Positions 53,023 through 62,969 are shown, counted from the first letter of the stretch. The stretch is 64,000 nucleotides of DNA from JAFAXA01 sp963777325 (GCA_963777325.1 CAVZQE010000001.1:1-64000); one strand, 5' to 3'. A program made the numbers and translations. Notes: generated by a model not told the origin, from the letters alone.

Positions 53023-53572
53023 CCGGCTCTCATCATCGTGGTTGCCACCCAGCTGGCTGGCCCGTCGCTTGCTTTGTATCGCTCCATTCGCCGCCCATTC
53101 AACCAGAAGCACCAACCTTCAATTGCGCCGTGCCCTCGAACCCTGGCACGGTCCGTCGAGAGACCACAGGCTCGGGTCGATGGCTGCATCGAGGAACGCT
53201 ACATGCTTGCCTGCAACGGAGCCGCGGTGCCGCTGACCCAGCCGAACACGAGGGCGAGTATGTTGGCGGAGTCCGTTTCAGGGCCCGGGCCGGGCGGCAA
53301 TCGCCGCACCCGACCGCGCCCGCACAGACCCCGCTGGTCTTCGACATACACGACCGCTGGACCGGCCGATCCTCGGAGGGCCTCACGCATCACGTCTCCC
53401 ATCCCGGCGCCCGCAACCACGAACGCTGCCCGGCGGACGCGAACGAGGCGGAGGCGCGGCGACGGACGCGTTTCTTCCCGTTCGGCGATGCGCCCGGCGC
53501 GATGGCGAAACCGCGCGCCGTTCATTCCCGCGAGCATCCCCGCACGCTGGACCTGCGCCGGGCACTCTAACG
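53023..53572. other. Divergent intergenic region between two ATP-grasp modules
   Basis: About 550 bp between divergent genes, long enough to hold promoters for both. Open frames here (for example 53099-53386 and 53199-53537 on the minus strand) are low-quality and overlapping. I find no family motif, terminator-like stem or clear operator. The region 53300-53480 is rich in CGCGCC-type repeats. Confidence 0.5.
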
Positions 53573-56086
53573 GTGCGCAACACCGGCCCGGTGGATGAGA
53601 TGGTCGATGGCGGAGGCCAATTCCGCCAGCACTGGCGCCGCATCCTCGACCCGGTGTTCAGCCTCGGCAGCGACGAACTGGCGGAACGGTCGCGGTCGCT
53701 GAAGCGAGCCTTCGCCGACGAGGGGTTCACGAGCGTGCTTCCGGGCGCGCGCTCGGTGGACTGGCACTGCGATCCGATCCCGTTGCCGATTGCCGGCCAG
53801 GATTTCGCCTCGCTGGAACGCGGGCTCGGGCAGCGGGCGACGTTGCTCGAACTGGTGCTGCGAGACATCTACGGGCGGCAGAACCTGCTCGCCGATGGGG
53901 CGCTGCCGCCGGCGCTGGTGTTTCCGAACCCGAGCTTCCTGCGCCCCTGCCGCGCAACCGATGGCCGGGCGGGGACGCTGCCGCTGATGCAATCCTACGC
54001 GGCCGATCTGGTACGCGGCTCGGATGGACGCTGGGTCGTGATCGCCGACCGGACGGGCGGGCCTGGAGGCGCCGCCTATGCGCTCGAGAACCGGCGGATG
54101 CTGTCCCGCATCTTCCCCGAATTGTTCCGGGTCCAGCAAATCCGGCAGCTCTCGACCTTCTTCGAGACGTGGCAGGACGTGTTGCAGCGGGCCGCCGGCC
54201 CCGTCAGGAACACGAGCGTCGCGCTCCTGACGGCCGGCCACCCCGACCCGGCCTGGTTCGAGCACGTTCTGCTCGCCCGCGAGCTGTCCTGCGCCCTGGT
54301 CGAGGCACGCGATCTCACGGTGCGCGGCGGGCGTGTGTTCATCAAGACGCTGCTCGGCCTGCAGCCGGTGGACGTGCTGCTGCGGCGGCAGGAGGGCGCA
54401 AGCGTCGATCCGCTCGAGATGGACAGTCCCGGATCGATCACCGGCATCCCCGGCCTGCTCGACGCGGCGCGCGGCGGCGAAATCCGCATCTTCAACAACC
54501 CGGGGACCGGGTTCGCGGAAAGCCCGGCGCTCAGCGCCTTCCTGCCCGATCTGGCGCTGCGTCTGCTCGGCGAGCCTCTCCAGCTCCCCAGCCCGGTGAC
54601 GCTCTGGCTTGGCCAGGAAGGCGCCAGAGAGATGGTCGCGGGCGATCCTCGCAAGTGGCTGATCCGGTCCGCGCATGACGGCGCGAACGCGCCGCTGGAT
54701 GCCGGCGGATTGTCGCGGACAGGCAACGACAGGCTCGCCCCCGAAATCGCCGCCCACCCCTGGCGTTTCGCGGCCACGGCGGCGATCCCGGCTTCGGTCG
54801 CCCCCTGCGTGGGCGAGGCCGCGATCGTGCCACGCCGGATTGTGCTGCGGCTGTTCCTGCTGCATGACGGCGTTCGCTGGCAGGCGATGCGCGGCGGCCT
54901 GGCTCGCGCGCTCACCGACGAGGAGCCGCTGGCGGGCCGCCTGCCCCGGCAGGCCCTGGCCAAGGATGTCTGGGTGCTGGTCGACGACGCCGCCGAGATC
55001 GTCGGTCCGGGTCAGACGCTGATGCCGCCGCTCGCGATCCGCCGCACCCCCGCAGACATGCCCGCGCGCATCGGCGCGGATTTTTACTGGCTCGGCCGCT
55101 ATCTGGAACGGCTGGAGACCGCGTCCCGGCTGGCGCGCGCCACTATCGCGCGGCTCGGCCGCGCCACCCCAATGCCGCGCGAGCGAGCGGAGTTGCACAT
55201 CCTGCTCGATTGCCTTGTGCAAGCGGGCTTCGTGCAGGAGGAGAGCATACGGGGCGCGAGCGACGCCGCGCTCGCCTCCGTGCTGCTGCGCACGACGGCG
55301 GAGGGCGGCGCGATTGCGGGCTTGCTCGGCCATATCGGGCGGCTCGCGGAGCAGCTGCGGGACCGCATGACCACCGAACTCTACGGGACGGTCACGGTAT
55401 CGCTGCGAACCACCCACGACGAGTTCCGGGCGGCGCGTGACGCACCGGCACGAGGGCTGGAGGCGCTGTCGCATGCCCTCGGCAACGTGCTGCGCTTCGC
55501 GGCGGCGGTCGCGGGCCTCTCGGCCGAGAACATGGTGCGGGTGGGCGGGCGGCTGTTCCTCGATCTCGGCCGGCGGCTCGAACGGGCGGAGGCGATCTCG
55601 CTCGAACTCGCCTCCACGCTCGCGCCACAGGGAGCCGCCACCCAGCCCGGCCACATCGAAGCGGGCTTACGGCTCGCGCTCGAACTCCGGGATTCGTCGA
55701 TCACCTATCGCGGCCGCTACTGCACGGCGGTGCAGCCCGCTCCGGCGCTCGACCTCGTGCTCGCGGACGACGACAACCCGCGTGCCCTCGCCTATCAGCT
55801 CATCGCCGCGCGCGATCTGCTGAGCGAGGTCGGCGGCGGCTCCTCCACGCCGATGACACGCAGTGTTTCCGAGTTGCTGGAGGAGGCGCAGGCGATCGTG
55901 CGCGACGTTGCGCGGGCGGAGGATCAAGCGGCCGTTGCCGCCGAGTTGCCGCCCCGCCTGCTCGCGATCCGCCGGAAAATCGCGGAGATCGGCGGGCGAA
56001 TAATGCGGCAGTATTTCGAACTGCTGCCGGTCGCGCATGCGGTGGGCCTCGAGCCCGACCGCATCGGGGTACGCGGCGCCGCATGA
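53573..56086 (+). CDS. Fused circularly permuted ATP-grasp and alpha-E protein
   Basis: An 837-residue two-domain protein. Residues 1-490 are a permuted ATP-grasp (ATLLELVLRDIYGRQNLLAD, YALENRRMLSRIFPELFR, WFEHVLLARELSCALVEARD, then a long nucleotide-binding half). Residues 500-837 are an alpha-E domain (IGADFYWLGRYLERLETASR, later RTTHDEFRAARDAPARGLEA and ITYRGRYCTAVQPAPALDLV). It begins at GTG 53573; an ATG at 53600 is an alternative. The transglutaminase gene overlaps its stop (ATGA). The separate pair on the other strand gives two versions of the same domain pair side by side. Confidence 0.88.
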   Translation: MRNTGPVDEMVDGGGQFRQHWRRILDPVFSLGSDELAERSRSLKRAFADEGFTSVLPGARSVDWHCDPIPLPIAGQDFASLERGLGQRATLLELVLRDIYGRQNLLADGALPPALVFPNPSFLRPCRATDGRAGTLPLMQSYAADLVRGSDGRWVVIADRTGGPGGAAYALENRRMLSRIFPELFRVQQIRQLSTFFETWQDVLQRAAGPVRNTSVALLTAGHPDPAWFEHVLLARELSCALVEARDLTVRGGRVFIKTLLGLQPVDVLLRRQEGASVDPLEMDSPGSITGIPGLLDAARGGEIRIFNNPGTGFAESPALSAFLPDLALRLLGEPLQLPSPVTLWLGQEGAREMVAGDPRKWLIRSAHDGANAPLDAGGLSRTGNDRLAPEIAAHPWRFAATAAIPASVAPCVGEAAIVPRRIVLRLFLLHDGVRWQAMRGGLARALTDEEPLAGRLPRQALAKDVWVLVDDAAEIVGPGQTLMPPLAIRRTPADMPARIGADFYWLGRYLERLETASRLARATIARLGRATPMPRERAELHILLDCLVQAGFVQEESIRGASDAALASVLLRTTAEGGAIAGLLGHIGRLAEQLRDRMTTELYGTVTVSLRTTHDEFRAARDAPARGLEALSHALGNVLRFAAAVAGLSAENMVRVGGRLFLDLGRRLERAEAISLELASTLAPQGAATQPGHIEAGLRLALELRDSSITYRGRYCTAVQPAPALDLVLADDDNPRALAYQLIAARDLLSEVGGGSSTPMTRSVSELLEEAQAIVRDVARAEDQAAVAAELPPRLLAIRRKIAEIGGRIMRQYFELLPVAHAVGLEPDRIGVRGAA

Positions 56087-56964
56087 GGTTCCGTGTCCGG
56101 CACGTCACCTCCTATGCCTATTCGAGCCTGGTCGATCTCGGCGGCCACATCGTCCATATGCAGCCGCGACCGTTGCCGCACCAGGCGGTCCTCTCCTCCT
56201 TCCTGCACGCGACGCCCATGCCGACGCGGCGGAGTGAGGGACTCGACCATTTCGGCAACCCCGTGACCTGGCTGTTCCTCGACCTGCCGCATCCAACCTT
56301 CGAGGTGGTCGCCGACGCGATGGTGGACGTGCGGTTCCCGCCGCCGCCCGACCCTGACGCGACGCCGCCCTGGGAGGAGGTCGCGGCCTTGGCGGCGCAA
56401 GGCGGCCCCGAAAGCTGGCGGGCGGCCGAGTTCCTGTTCGACAGCCCTAAGGTTCCGCATACGCCCGCCGCCGGCCTCTACGCCGCGCCGACCTTCACGC
56501 CGGGCCGCCCGATCCTGCCCTGCCTGCTGGAGCTGACCCATCGCATCCGGACGGAGTTCACCTTCCGCTCCGGCGTGACGTCGCTGCGCACGCCGATCAC
56601 GGCCGTGCTGGAGCGGCGCCAGGGCGTCTGCCAGGACTTCACCCATCTCATGATCGCCGCGCTGCGGGCGCTCGGCCTGCCTGCCCGCTACGTCTCGGGC
56701 TACATCCGCACCCGGCCGCCGCCCGGCGAGGCGAAGCGGATCGGGTCGGATCAGTCCCACGCCTGGGTCGGCGCCTGGATGGGGCCGGAGCATGGCTGGA
56801 TCGACCTTGATCCCACCAATGATCTGGTCGTCGCCGAGGAGCACGTCGTGCTTGCCTGGGGCCGCGACTACAGCGACATCAGCCCGCTCTACGGCATCAT
56901 CCTCGGCGGCGGCAGTCACAGCCTGCGGGTTGGTGTGGATCTGGAAGCGCTGGGGAGCGATTGA
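56083..56964 (+). CDS. Transglutaminase-like family protein
   Basis: A 293-residue protein with an N-terminal beta-sandwich (MRFRVRHVTSYAYSSLVDLG) and a transglutaminase core. The triad is Cys in RRQGVCQDFTHLMIAALRAL, His in DQSHAWVGAWM and Asp in HGWIDLDPTND. The family includes peptidases and cross-linkers; in this neighbourhood it is proposed to process a peptide product of the ATP-grasp/alpha-E proteins. There is no signal peptide, so it is cytoplasmic. The ATG overlaps the previous stop by 4 bp. Confidence 0.9.
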   Translation: MRFRVRHVTSYAYSSLVDLGGHIVHMQPRPLPHQAVLSSFLHATPMPTRRSEGLDHFGNPVTWLFLDLPHPTFEVVADAMVDVRFPPPPDPDATPPWEEVAALAAQGGPESWRAAEFLFDSPKVPHTPAAGLYAAPTFTPGRPILPCLLELTHRIRTEFTFRSGVTSLRTPITAVLERRQGVCQDFTHLMIAALRALGLPARYVSGYIRTRPPPGEAKRIGSDQSHAWVGAWMGPEHGWIDLDPTNDLVVAEEHVVLAWGRDYSDISPLYGIILGGGSHSLRVGVDLEALGSD

Positions 56965-57027
56965 TCCGAATTGTGCTACGATGAACAGAAAGGCCGCTTG
57001 CTGAACGGGCATTAGGGGGGAACTGGG

Positions 57028-58665
57028 ATGGCCGCTCAGGACTACGATACCGGACTGGAGCGCTGCCCGGCCAATCATCAACCCTTGACGCCCCTGCTGT
57101 TTCTGGAGCGCGCGGCCGACGTGTTTCCCGATCTTACGGCTATCGTGCATGGCCGCCAAAGCATCAGCTACCGCGTTTTCCGGGAGCGCTGCCGACGCCT
57201 GGCGAGCGCACTCGCAAGCCGCGATTTGGGTCGCGGCGACACGGTCGCCGCCTTGCTGCCCAACACGCCCGCCATGCTGGAGTGCCACTACGGCGTGCCG
57301 ATGGCAGGCTGCGTGCTGAACGCCCTGAACACGCGCTTGGACGCCGCAACCATCGCCTTCACGCTGGAGCATAGCGAAGCCCGGCTGGTGATCGTGGATC
57401 GCGAGTTCGCACCCCTTCTGCGGGCCGCTCTTGCCTTGACCAAGTCGCGGCCTCTCGTGGTCGAAGTGGACGATCCGGAGGCGCCGGCGCATGTTCGCGG
57501 CCAGACGGCGGACGGGCTGGATTACGAAGCGATGCTGGCCGAGGGCGATCCGGGCTTCCGCTGGACCTGGCCGCGCGACGAGTGGGACGCCATTTCGCTC
57601 AACTACACCTCCGGCACAACGGGGCGGCCGAAAGGCGTCGTCTGCCATCATCGCGGCGCCTATCTGCTGGCCCTCGGCAATGTCCTTTCCTGCAACATGC
57701 GCAAGCACCCGGTCTATCTCTGGACCCTGCCGATGTTTCATTGCAACGGCTGGTGCTTTCCGTGGACCATCTCCGCGCTCGCCGGCACGCATGTCTGTCT
57801 TCGCCAGGTGCGCGGGAAGCCAATTTGGGACGCAGCCGCCGACCATGGTGTCACGCACATGTGCGGCGCGCCGATCGTCATGGATGTTCTGCTCAACACT
57901 CCGGACCACGAGAAACGCAAATTGTCCTACGTGCTCAGCTTCATGACCGCCGCCGCGCCGCCGCCGGAGCCGGTGCTCGCCGCGATGCGCGCGGCCGGCT
58001 TCGCCGTCACCCACCTTTATGGCTTGGCAGAGGTGTACGGCCCCGCCGTGGTGAACGAATGGCATGCGGAGTGGGACGCGCTCCCGCTCGCGGAACAAGC
58101 CTCGAAGATGGCGCGTCAGGGTGTCCGCTACATCTGCCTGGAAGCTCTCGACGTCGTCGATAGCGCGACCATGCGGCCCGTGCCCGCCGATGGCGAGACG
58201 CTGGGCGAGGTGGTGTTCCGCGGCAACGTCGTCATGAAGGGCTATCTGAAGGCCCCGGAAGCGACGTCGGAGGCGTTTGCCGGCGGCTGGTTTCATTCCG
58301 GCGATCTCGCCGTAAAACACCCGGACGGCTACGTGCAACTGAAAGACCGGGCCAAGGACATCATCATCTCCGGCGGCGAGAACATCTCCTCCATCGAAGT
58401 GGAGGAGGCGCTCTACCGCCATCCGGCCGTGGCCACGGTCGCCGTCGTCGCGAAGCCCAGCGAGAAATGGGGCGAGACGCCTTGTGCATTCGTCGAACTC
58501 AAGCCCGGAGCGCAGGCGAGCGAAGCGGAGCTGATCGCGGTGAGCCGGCGGCATCTCGCGGGCTTCAAATGTCCGAGCCGGATCATCTTCAACGAACTGC
58601 CGCGCACATCGACGGGCAAGATCCAGAAGAACCAGCTCCGGAAGGTGGCGAGAGATGTGCAGTGA
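57028..58665 (+). CDS. Medium-chain acyl-CoA synthetase (AMP-forming)
   Basis: A 545-residue adenylate-forming ligase. P-loop-type motif A5-like LNYTSGTTGRPKGVVCHHRG (about 190), MFHCNGWCFPWTISALAGTH, the A8 motif GWFHSGDLAVKHPDGYVQLK and the catalytic Lys of SRIIFNELPRTSTGKIQKNQ are present. The closest relatives I know act on short to medium or branched acyl groups (DmdB-like), but the substrate cannot be read. Start ATG 57028 after a ggggggaac site. The stop overlaps the enoyl-CoA hydratase gene by 11 bp: a two-gene beta-oxidation unit. Confidence 0.9.
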   Translation: MAAQDYDTGLERCPANHQPLTPLLFLERAADVFPDLTAIVHGRQSISYRVFRERCRRLASALASRDLGRGDTVAALLPNTPAMLECHYGVPMAGCVLNALNTRLDAATIAFTLEHSEARLVIVDREFAPLLRAALALTKSRPLVVEVDDPEAPAHVRGQTADGLDYEAMLAEGDPGFRWTWPRDEWDAISLNYTSGTTGRPKGVVCHHRGAYLLALGNVLSCNMRKHPVYLWTLPMFHCNGWCFPWTISALAGTHVCLRQVRGKPIWDAAADHGVTHMCGAPIVMDVLLNTPDHEKRKLSYVLSFMTAAAPPPEPVLAAMRAAGFAVTHLYGLAEVYGPAVVNEWHAEWDALPLAEQASKMARQGVRYICLEALDVVDSATMRPVPADGETLGEVVFRGNVVMKGYLKAPEATSEAFAGGWFHSGDLAVKHPDGYVQLKDRAKDIIISGGENISSIEVEEALYRHPAVATVAVVAKPSEKWGETPCAFVELKPGAQASEAELIAVSRRHLAGFKCPSRIIFNELPRTSTGKIQKNQLRKVARDVQ

Positions 58666-59476
58666 CGTGAACAGCGGCTTTCCAACTCCTGTCCAAGCCG
58701 GTGCCCGTCCGGTCTTGTCCCGAGCGGACCGGCATGGGGTGGCAATCGTCACCCTGGAACGCGGCGGGGCGCGGAACGCCCTGTCGATGAAGCTGATGTC
58801 AGCGCTACAGACGACACTCGACGCGATCGCCTCGGATCGCTCCGTAAAGGTCGTAATCTTGCGCGGGAACGGGCCGGCCTTCTGCGCGGGGCACGATCTG
58901 AAGGAGTTGCGCGCCAATCCGGGCGAAGACTTTGCGGCTGAAGTGTTCCGCACGTGCTCCAGACTGATGACGACCATCACCCGGCTTCGTCAGCCGGTCA
59001 TCGCTCAGGTCCACGGCATCGCCACGGCTGCCGGGTGCCAGCTGGTTGCCTCATGCGATCTCGCCATCTGCGATGAGGACGCGCGCTTCGCGACCCCCGG
59101 CGTCAACATCGGACTGTTCTGCTCAACGCCGATGGTGGCGCTGTCCCGTGCGGTCGGGCGGAAGGCGGCGATGGAGATGCTGCTTCTCGGCGACACCATC
59201 AGCGCCGCGCGCGCCCTGGAGCTTGGTCTCGTCAACCGCGTGGTTCCAGCGGCCGAGCTCGGTCCGGCCGTCGAGGCAATGGCCGATCGGATCGCGTCGA
59301 AATCCGCGCAGGTCGTCGCGATTGGCAAGGCGGCTTTTTCGCGTCAATCCGAGATGAGCCTGGACGACGCCTATGCCTACACCACGTCGGTCATGGTCGA
59401 TAATTTGTCGCTGCCTGCCGCTGAGGAAGGCATCGACGCTTTTCTAGAGAAGCGGCAACCAAGTTGGCGCGATTGA
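58655..59476 (+). CDS. Enoyl-CoA hydratase/isomerase family protein (ECHDC3-like)
   Basis: A 273-residue crotonase-fold protein. The oxyanion loop ILRGNGPAFCAGHDLKEL (with the Asp-Leu after Gly) and the second glycine loop HGIATAAGCQLVASCDLAIC follow the ECHDC3 group, whose CxL and GIATAAGCQLVA stretch is distinctive. The usual catalytic Glu pair is not obvious at the standard positions, so activity may differ from a true hydratase. It is coupled to the acyl-CoA ligase and ends 24 bp before a convergent oxidoreductase. Confidence 0.88.
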   Translation: MCSDVNSGFPTPVQAGARPVLSRADRHGVAIVTLERGGARNALSMKLMSALQTTLDAIASDRSVKVVILRGNGPAFCAGHDLKELRANPGEDFAAEVFRTCSRLMTTITRLRQPVIAQVHGIATAAGCQLVASCDLAICDEDARFATPGVNIGLFCSTPMVALSRAVGRKAAMEMLLLGDTISAARALELGLVNRVVPAAELGPAVEAMADRIASKSAQVVAIGKAAFSRQSEMSLDDAYAYTTSVMVDNLSLPAAEEGIDAFLEKRQPSWRD

Positions 59477-59500
59477 GCGGCTCGGATAGGCAGAACGCTG

Positions 59501-60874
59501 TTACGGACCGAGTTCGTCGAGCAGCGTCGGGATCAGCTCCGAGACGGTCGGATGAATGTGCATCGTGCGCTGCAACGTGGTGTACGGCGCACCGGCGGAC
59601 ATCGTGTCGAGAATGCAGTGGATCGCCTCGTCGCCGCCGACGCCCAGGATAGCCGCGCCGAGGATCGCGCGGCTTTCGGCATCGACAACGATCTTCATAA
59701 ATCCCTGCGTCTCGCCCTTCTCGATGGCACGGCCGACCTTGGCCATCGGCCGCATGCCGACGCGAACTCTCCGCCCCGACTTCCGCGCGGCGCTCTCGGT
59801 CACCCCCGCGCGCCCGAGCGGCGGGTCGGTGTAGAGCGCGTATGTCTCGATGCGGTCGCTGACGCGGCGCTTGTCGTTGTCGAGCAGGTTCGCCGCGACG
59901 ATCTGGAAGTCATTGTAGCTTGTATGCGTAAAGGCTCCGCGTCCGTTGCAGTCGCCCAGCGCCCAAATCCCCGGAACATTCGCGCGAAGTTCGTCATCGA
60001 CGGTGATGAAACCGCGCGCGTCCGTCGCGATCCCGGCGGCGTCGAGGCCGAGATCGTCCGTGTTCGGGCGGCGCCCGACCGCGAGCAGGACATGCGACCC
60101 GGCGACCTCGGGTTTCCCCGATGCGCAATCGACACCGACGCCGATCTCATTGCCGCGCGGCTCGAAGCGGATGCATTCCGCCGCGAGGCGGACGGCGATG
60201 CCCTCGCCCTCGAGGATATCCTGGACGGCGTGCGATACGTCCTCGTCCTCGCGCTGGATCAGGCGCGCGCCCTTTTCGACGACCGTGACGTCGCTGCCGA
60301 AGCGGCGAAAAATCTGCGCGAATTCGAGGCCGACATAGCTGCCGCCCACGATCACCAGATGCCGGGGCACGCGATCGAGTTGCAGGATTGTCGTGTTGGT
60401 CAGGACGGGCACGCGGTCCACGCCGGGCATGTCCGGCACCAGGGCACGCCCGCCCACGTTGATGAACACGCGGTCGGCCGCGAGCGTCTCTTCCCCAACG
60501 CGCAGCTCATGCGGCGAGGTGAAGCGGGCCTGACCCTCATAGACCGTGCAGCGGTCCATGCCTTTCAGCCACTCCCGGATGCCGTCCCGCGACCGTGACG
60601 TGATCGCGTCCTTTCGGGCGTTCACGGCCGCCATGTCGACCCCAACTGGGCCGCCCACGGTCACGCCGAAGTCAGCGGCCCGCCGGGCTAAATTCGCGGC
60701 CTGGGCGCTTGCGACCAGCGTCTTGGTCGGCATGCACCCGGTATTGACGCAGGTGCCGCCGAACAGCTTGCGCTCGACCACCGCGACGGTCATGCCCGCC
60801 TGCGTCAGGCGGCCGGCGAGCGGCGGCCCGGCCTGCCCCGCGCCGATGATGATGGCGTCGAACCGGCTGCTCAC
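59501..60874 (-). CDS. FAD-dependent pyridine nucleotide-disulfide oxidoreductase (Mer2/RclA-like)
   Basis: A 457-residue class I flavin disulfide reductase. The FAD-binding DAIIIGAGQAGPPLAGRLTQ, redox-active FGGTCVNTGCMPTKTLVA (CVNTGC), NAD(P)H motif HLVIVGGSYVGLEFAQIFRR, second FAD motif VPGIWALGDCNGRGAFTHTS and C-terminal His-Glu HIHPTVSELIPTLLDELGP are intact. It is not linked to an E2 gene, so it is more like the mercuric reductase-type or RclA-type stress enzymes than lipoamide dehydrogenase. GTG 60874 overlaps the DUF4126 stop by 4 bp (GTGA). Confidence 0.88.
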   Translation of the reverse strand: MSSRFDAIIIGAGQAGPPLAGRLTQAGMTVAVVERKLFGGTCVNTGCMPTKTLVASAQAANLARRAADFGVTVGGPVGVDMAAVNARKDAITSRSRDGIREWLKGMDRCTVYEGQARFTSPHELRVGEETLAADRVFINVGGRALVPDMPGVDRVPVLTNTTILQLDRVPRHLVIVGGSYVGLEFAQIFRRFGSDVTVVEKGARLIQREDEDVSHAVQDILEGEGIAVRLAAECIRFEPRGNEIGVGVDCASGKPEVAGSHVLLAVGRRPNTDDLGLDAAGIATDARGFITVDDELRANVPGIWALGDCNGRGAFTHTSYNDFQIVAANLLDNDKRRVSDRIETYALYTDPPLGRAGVTESAARKSGRRVRVGMRPMAKVGRAIEKGETQGFMKIVVDAESRAILGAAILGVGGDEAIHCILDTMSAGAPYTTLQRTMHIHPTVSELIPTLLDELGP

Positions 60875-61335
60875 CGCAGCGCCCGAACGATCAGGATCGC
60901 GCCACCGATCGCCGCCGCGTCCTCGATCAGCGCGGCGGGCGGGTCCATGCCCAGGCTGCGCGACAGGGAACGCCGGACCGCGTAACCGCCCAGCGTGCCA
61001 ACGGCCGCGCCGAGCACGCCGGCCACGAGGCCAGCCGCCGGGGAGCCTCTCGCGCTCTCGATGGCCGCACCGCACAGGCCGCCGCTCACGAGCCGGCCGC
61101 AGAACTGGAGCGGCACCGTGCGGCTCGGCGTCTGCGGCAGCTTGTCGGTCAGCATCTCTCCAGCTGCCAGAACTGTCAGGAGTGCCCGCGTCCTGCGCTG
61201 ACCCAGGAACGACAGGGGCGTGCCCCGGAGTAAGAGGCGACCGGAGTGAGCCGCCCAGCTCATCGCGGCGGGGGCCGTCAGGGTCCGCGATCCGGCGACA
61301 AGGCCGATCAGCAGGGAGAGAATGTTGGATGGCAT
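60871..61335 (-). CDS. DUF4126 family membrane protein
   Basis: A 154-residue protein with segments SNILSLLIGLVAGSRTLTA, TRALLTVLAAGEMLTD, GLVAGVLGAAVGTLGGYAVR and AAAIGGAILIVRALR. The GSRTLTAPAAMSWA and KLPQTPSRTVPLQFCGRLVS blocks are typical of DUF4126. Function unknown. It overlaps the oxidoreductase (4 bp) and follows xylB by 7 bp, so the three form one operon. Confidence 0.85.
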   Translation of the reverse strand: MPSNILSLLIGLVAGSRTLTAPAAMSWAAHSGRLLLRGTPLSFLGQRRTRALLTVLAAGEMLTDKLPQTPSRTVPLQFCGRLVSGGLCGAAIESARGSPAAGLVAGVLGAAVGTLGGYAVRRSLSRSLGMDPPAALIEDAAAIGGAILIVRALR

Positions 61336-61342
61336 GATCGTG

Positions 61343-62887
61343 CTATTCCCCTCGAGCGTCGTGCAGGCGATGCATGCTGGTCCGCATCGCCGGATACAGA
61401 TCCTTGTAGATCCCGAACATTCGCTCGTAGACGCGCCGCGCCTCGGGTTCAGGCGAGGCGTGACGCTTCAGCGTCACCCACCCCTCGGCCGCAACCTCCT
61501 GCGTCACCATGCCCGAGCCGAGCGCCGCCAGCAGCGCCGCCCCGAGTGCCGCCTCGACGTTCTCCTCGATCGTGTACACGGGATAACCCGTGATATCGGC
61601 GATGATCTGCATCCAGAGATCCGAATGCGCAGCACCGCCAACAACAATGAGCCGGTCGGCCAGCGCGCCCGTGCCCCGCGTGCCCGCCTCGATATTGTGT
61701 TGCAGCGCGTAGCTCACCCCTTCCAGCACGGCGCGGTAGAGATGCGCGCGGGTGTGGAACAGCGTCAGGCCGACGAACGCGCCGCTCGCGCGATCGTCCC
61801 AGACCGGGCTGCGCTCGCCCATCAGATAGGGCAGGAACACAAGCCCGGCCGACCCGGGCGGCACGCCGCGCGCCGCCGCTTCCAGCAGCCGGTGGGCGTC
61901 CCCGCCGCCGAGCCTCGCCGCTTCCACCTCCGCCTGCGCGAACTGGTCGCGGAACCACGTCACCGACGCGCCGGCGGTGATCGCGCCGCCGAAAATGTAG
62001 AGATCGCGATCCCCGTTCAGCACATGCGGCATGCTGATAAGGCCGTGCCGGGCGTCCACCTGGCGGTCGATATAGCCCCAGCACATGCTGGTGCCAATCA
62101 TAGCGACGTGCTGGCCGGCGCGCGTCGCGCCGGCCGCGAAGGTCGCGACCGCCGCATCGACGCCGCCCGCGATGACGGGCGTTCCGGCCTCCAGCCCCAG
62201 CTGCGAGGCCATCCCCGGCAGCATGCCGCCGACGATGTCCGTCGAGGCGACGAGGCGCGGCGGCATCATTTCGGCCGGGATGCCGAGTGCCGCCAGCATC
62301 TCCGCCGACCAGCCGCGCGCGTTTAAGTCGTAGATGCCGCCGATATTGCCCGCCGAGGAGTGATCGAGGGCAAGCTCCCCGGTCAGCACATAGGCGATAT
62401 AGGCGTTCGGCGGCAGAAAATACCGGATCTTTGCCCATACATCCGCGCGATTTTCGCGCAGCCACAGCATCTTGGTGAAGCCATAGTAGCTGTCGATGCC
62501 GTTGCCTGTTATCTCCTGCAACCGCGCGACATCCACCTCGCGCCTCACCCGCTCGACCTCGGCGCTCGCACGGCGGTCCATCCAGATCAGGCAGGGATGC
62601 AGAGGCCGCATCTCGGCATCGACCGGAATGCCGGAGCCGCCGTAGAGGCTGCTGACGCAGACCGCCTCGATGTCAGCGGGGGCGACGCTCGCGCCCTTGG
62701 CGACGCACTGCGTGATGCATTCGATCACGGCGGCAAGCCAGACCGCCGGCCACTGCTCCGCCCAGAGCGGCTTTGGCGTTTCGGGCTGGTAGGACGAGGC
62801 ATGCTGGGCGACGATGCGCCCGTCGGCATTCACCAGCAGCGCCTTCGTGCTCTGGGTGCCGATGTCGACACCGATGACATGCTTCAT
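61343..62887 (-). CDS. xylB: Xylulokinase (FGGY carbohydrate kinase)
   Basis: A 514-residue sugar kinase. The phosphate-1 loop is HVIGVDIGTQSTKALLVNAD, followed by LIWMDRRASAEVERVR, the GGVDAAVATFAAGATRAGQH adenosine region and the IVVGGAAHSDLWMQIIADI block. The short sequence of FGGY signature 2 fits xylulokinases, though ribulokinase-like members are close. ATG 62887; longer frames upstream are not conserved. It faces a xylulose-reductase-like SDR gene across 82 bp, so the pair probably shares a control region. Confidence 0.9.
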   Translation of the reverse strand: MKHVIGVDIGTQSTKALLVNADGRIVAQHASSYQPETPKPLWAEQWPAVWLAAVIECITQCVAKGASVAPADIEAVCVSSLYGGSGIPVDAEMRPLHPCLIWMDRRASAEVERVRREVDVARLQEITGNGIDSYYGFTKMLWLRENRADVWAKIRYFLPPNAYIAYVLTGELALDHSSAGNIGGIYDLNARGWSAEMLAALGIPAEMMPPRLVASTDIVGGMLPGMASQLGLEAGTPVIAGGVDAAVATFAAGATRAGQHVAMIGTSMCWGYIDRQVDARHGLISMPHVLNGDRDLYIFGGAITAGASVTWFRDQFAQAEVEAARLGGGDAHRLLEAAARGVPPGSAGLVFLPYLMGERSPVWDDRASGAFVGLTLFHTRAHLYRAVLEGVSYALQHNIEAGTRGTGALADRLIVVGGAAHSDLWMQIIADITGYPVYTIEENVEAALGAALLAALGSGMVTQEVAAEGWVTLKRHASPEPEARRVYERMFGIYKDLYPAMRTSMHRLHDARGE

Positions 62888-62969
62888 GCCCGCCCCCCGC
62901 CCTTGCCGCTGCCGGTTCCCCCCAGTCTGCCGTACTCTGACCCTGGTCAGCAAAACGAGGGAGGCAAGA

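Noticed and set aside
55924..58980. 1018-codon minus-strand open frame across the transglutaminase and acyl-CoA ligase genes
   Set aside because: It is antisense to well-supported genes on the + strand and has no family motifs; high GC makes long antisense frames common.
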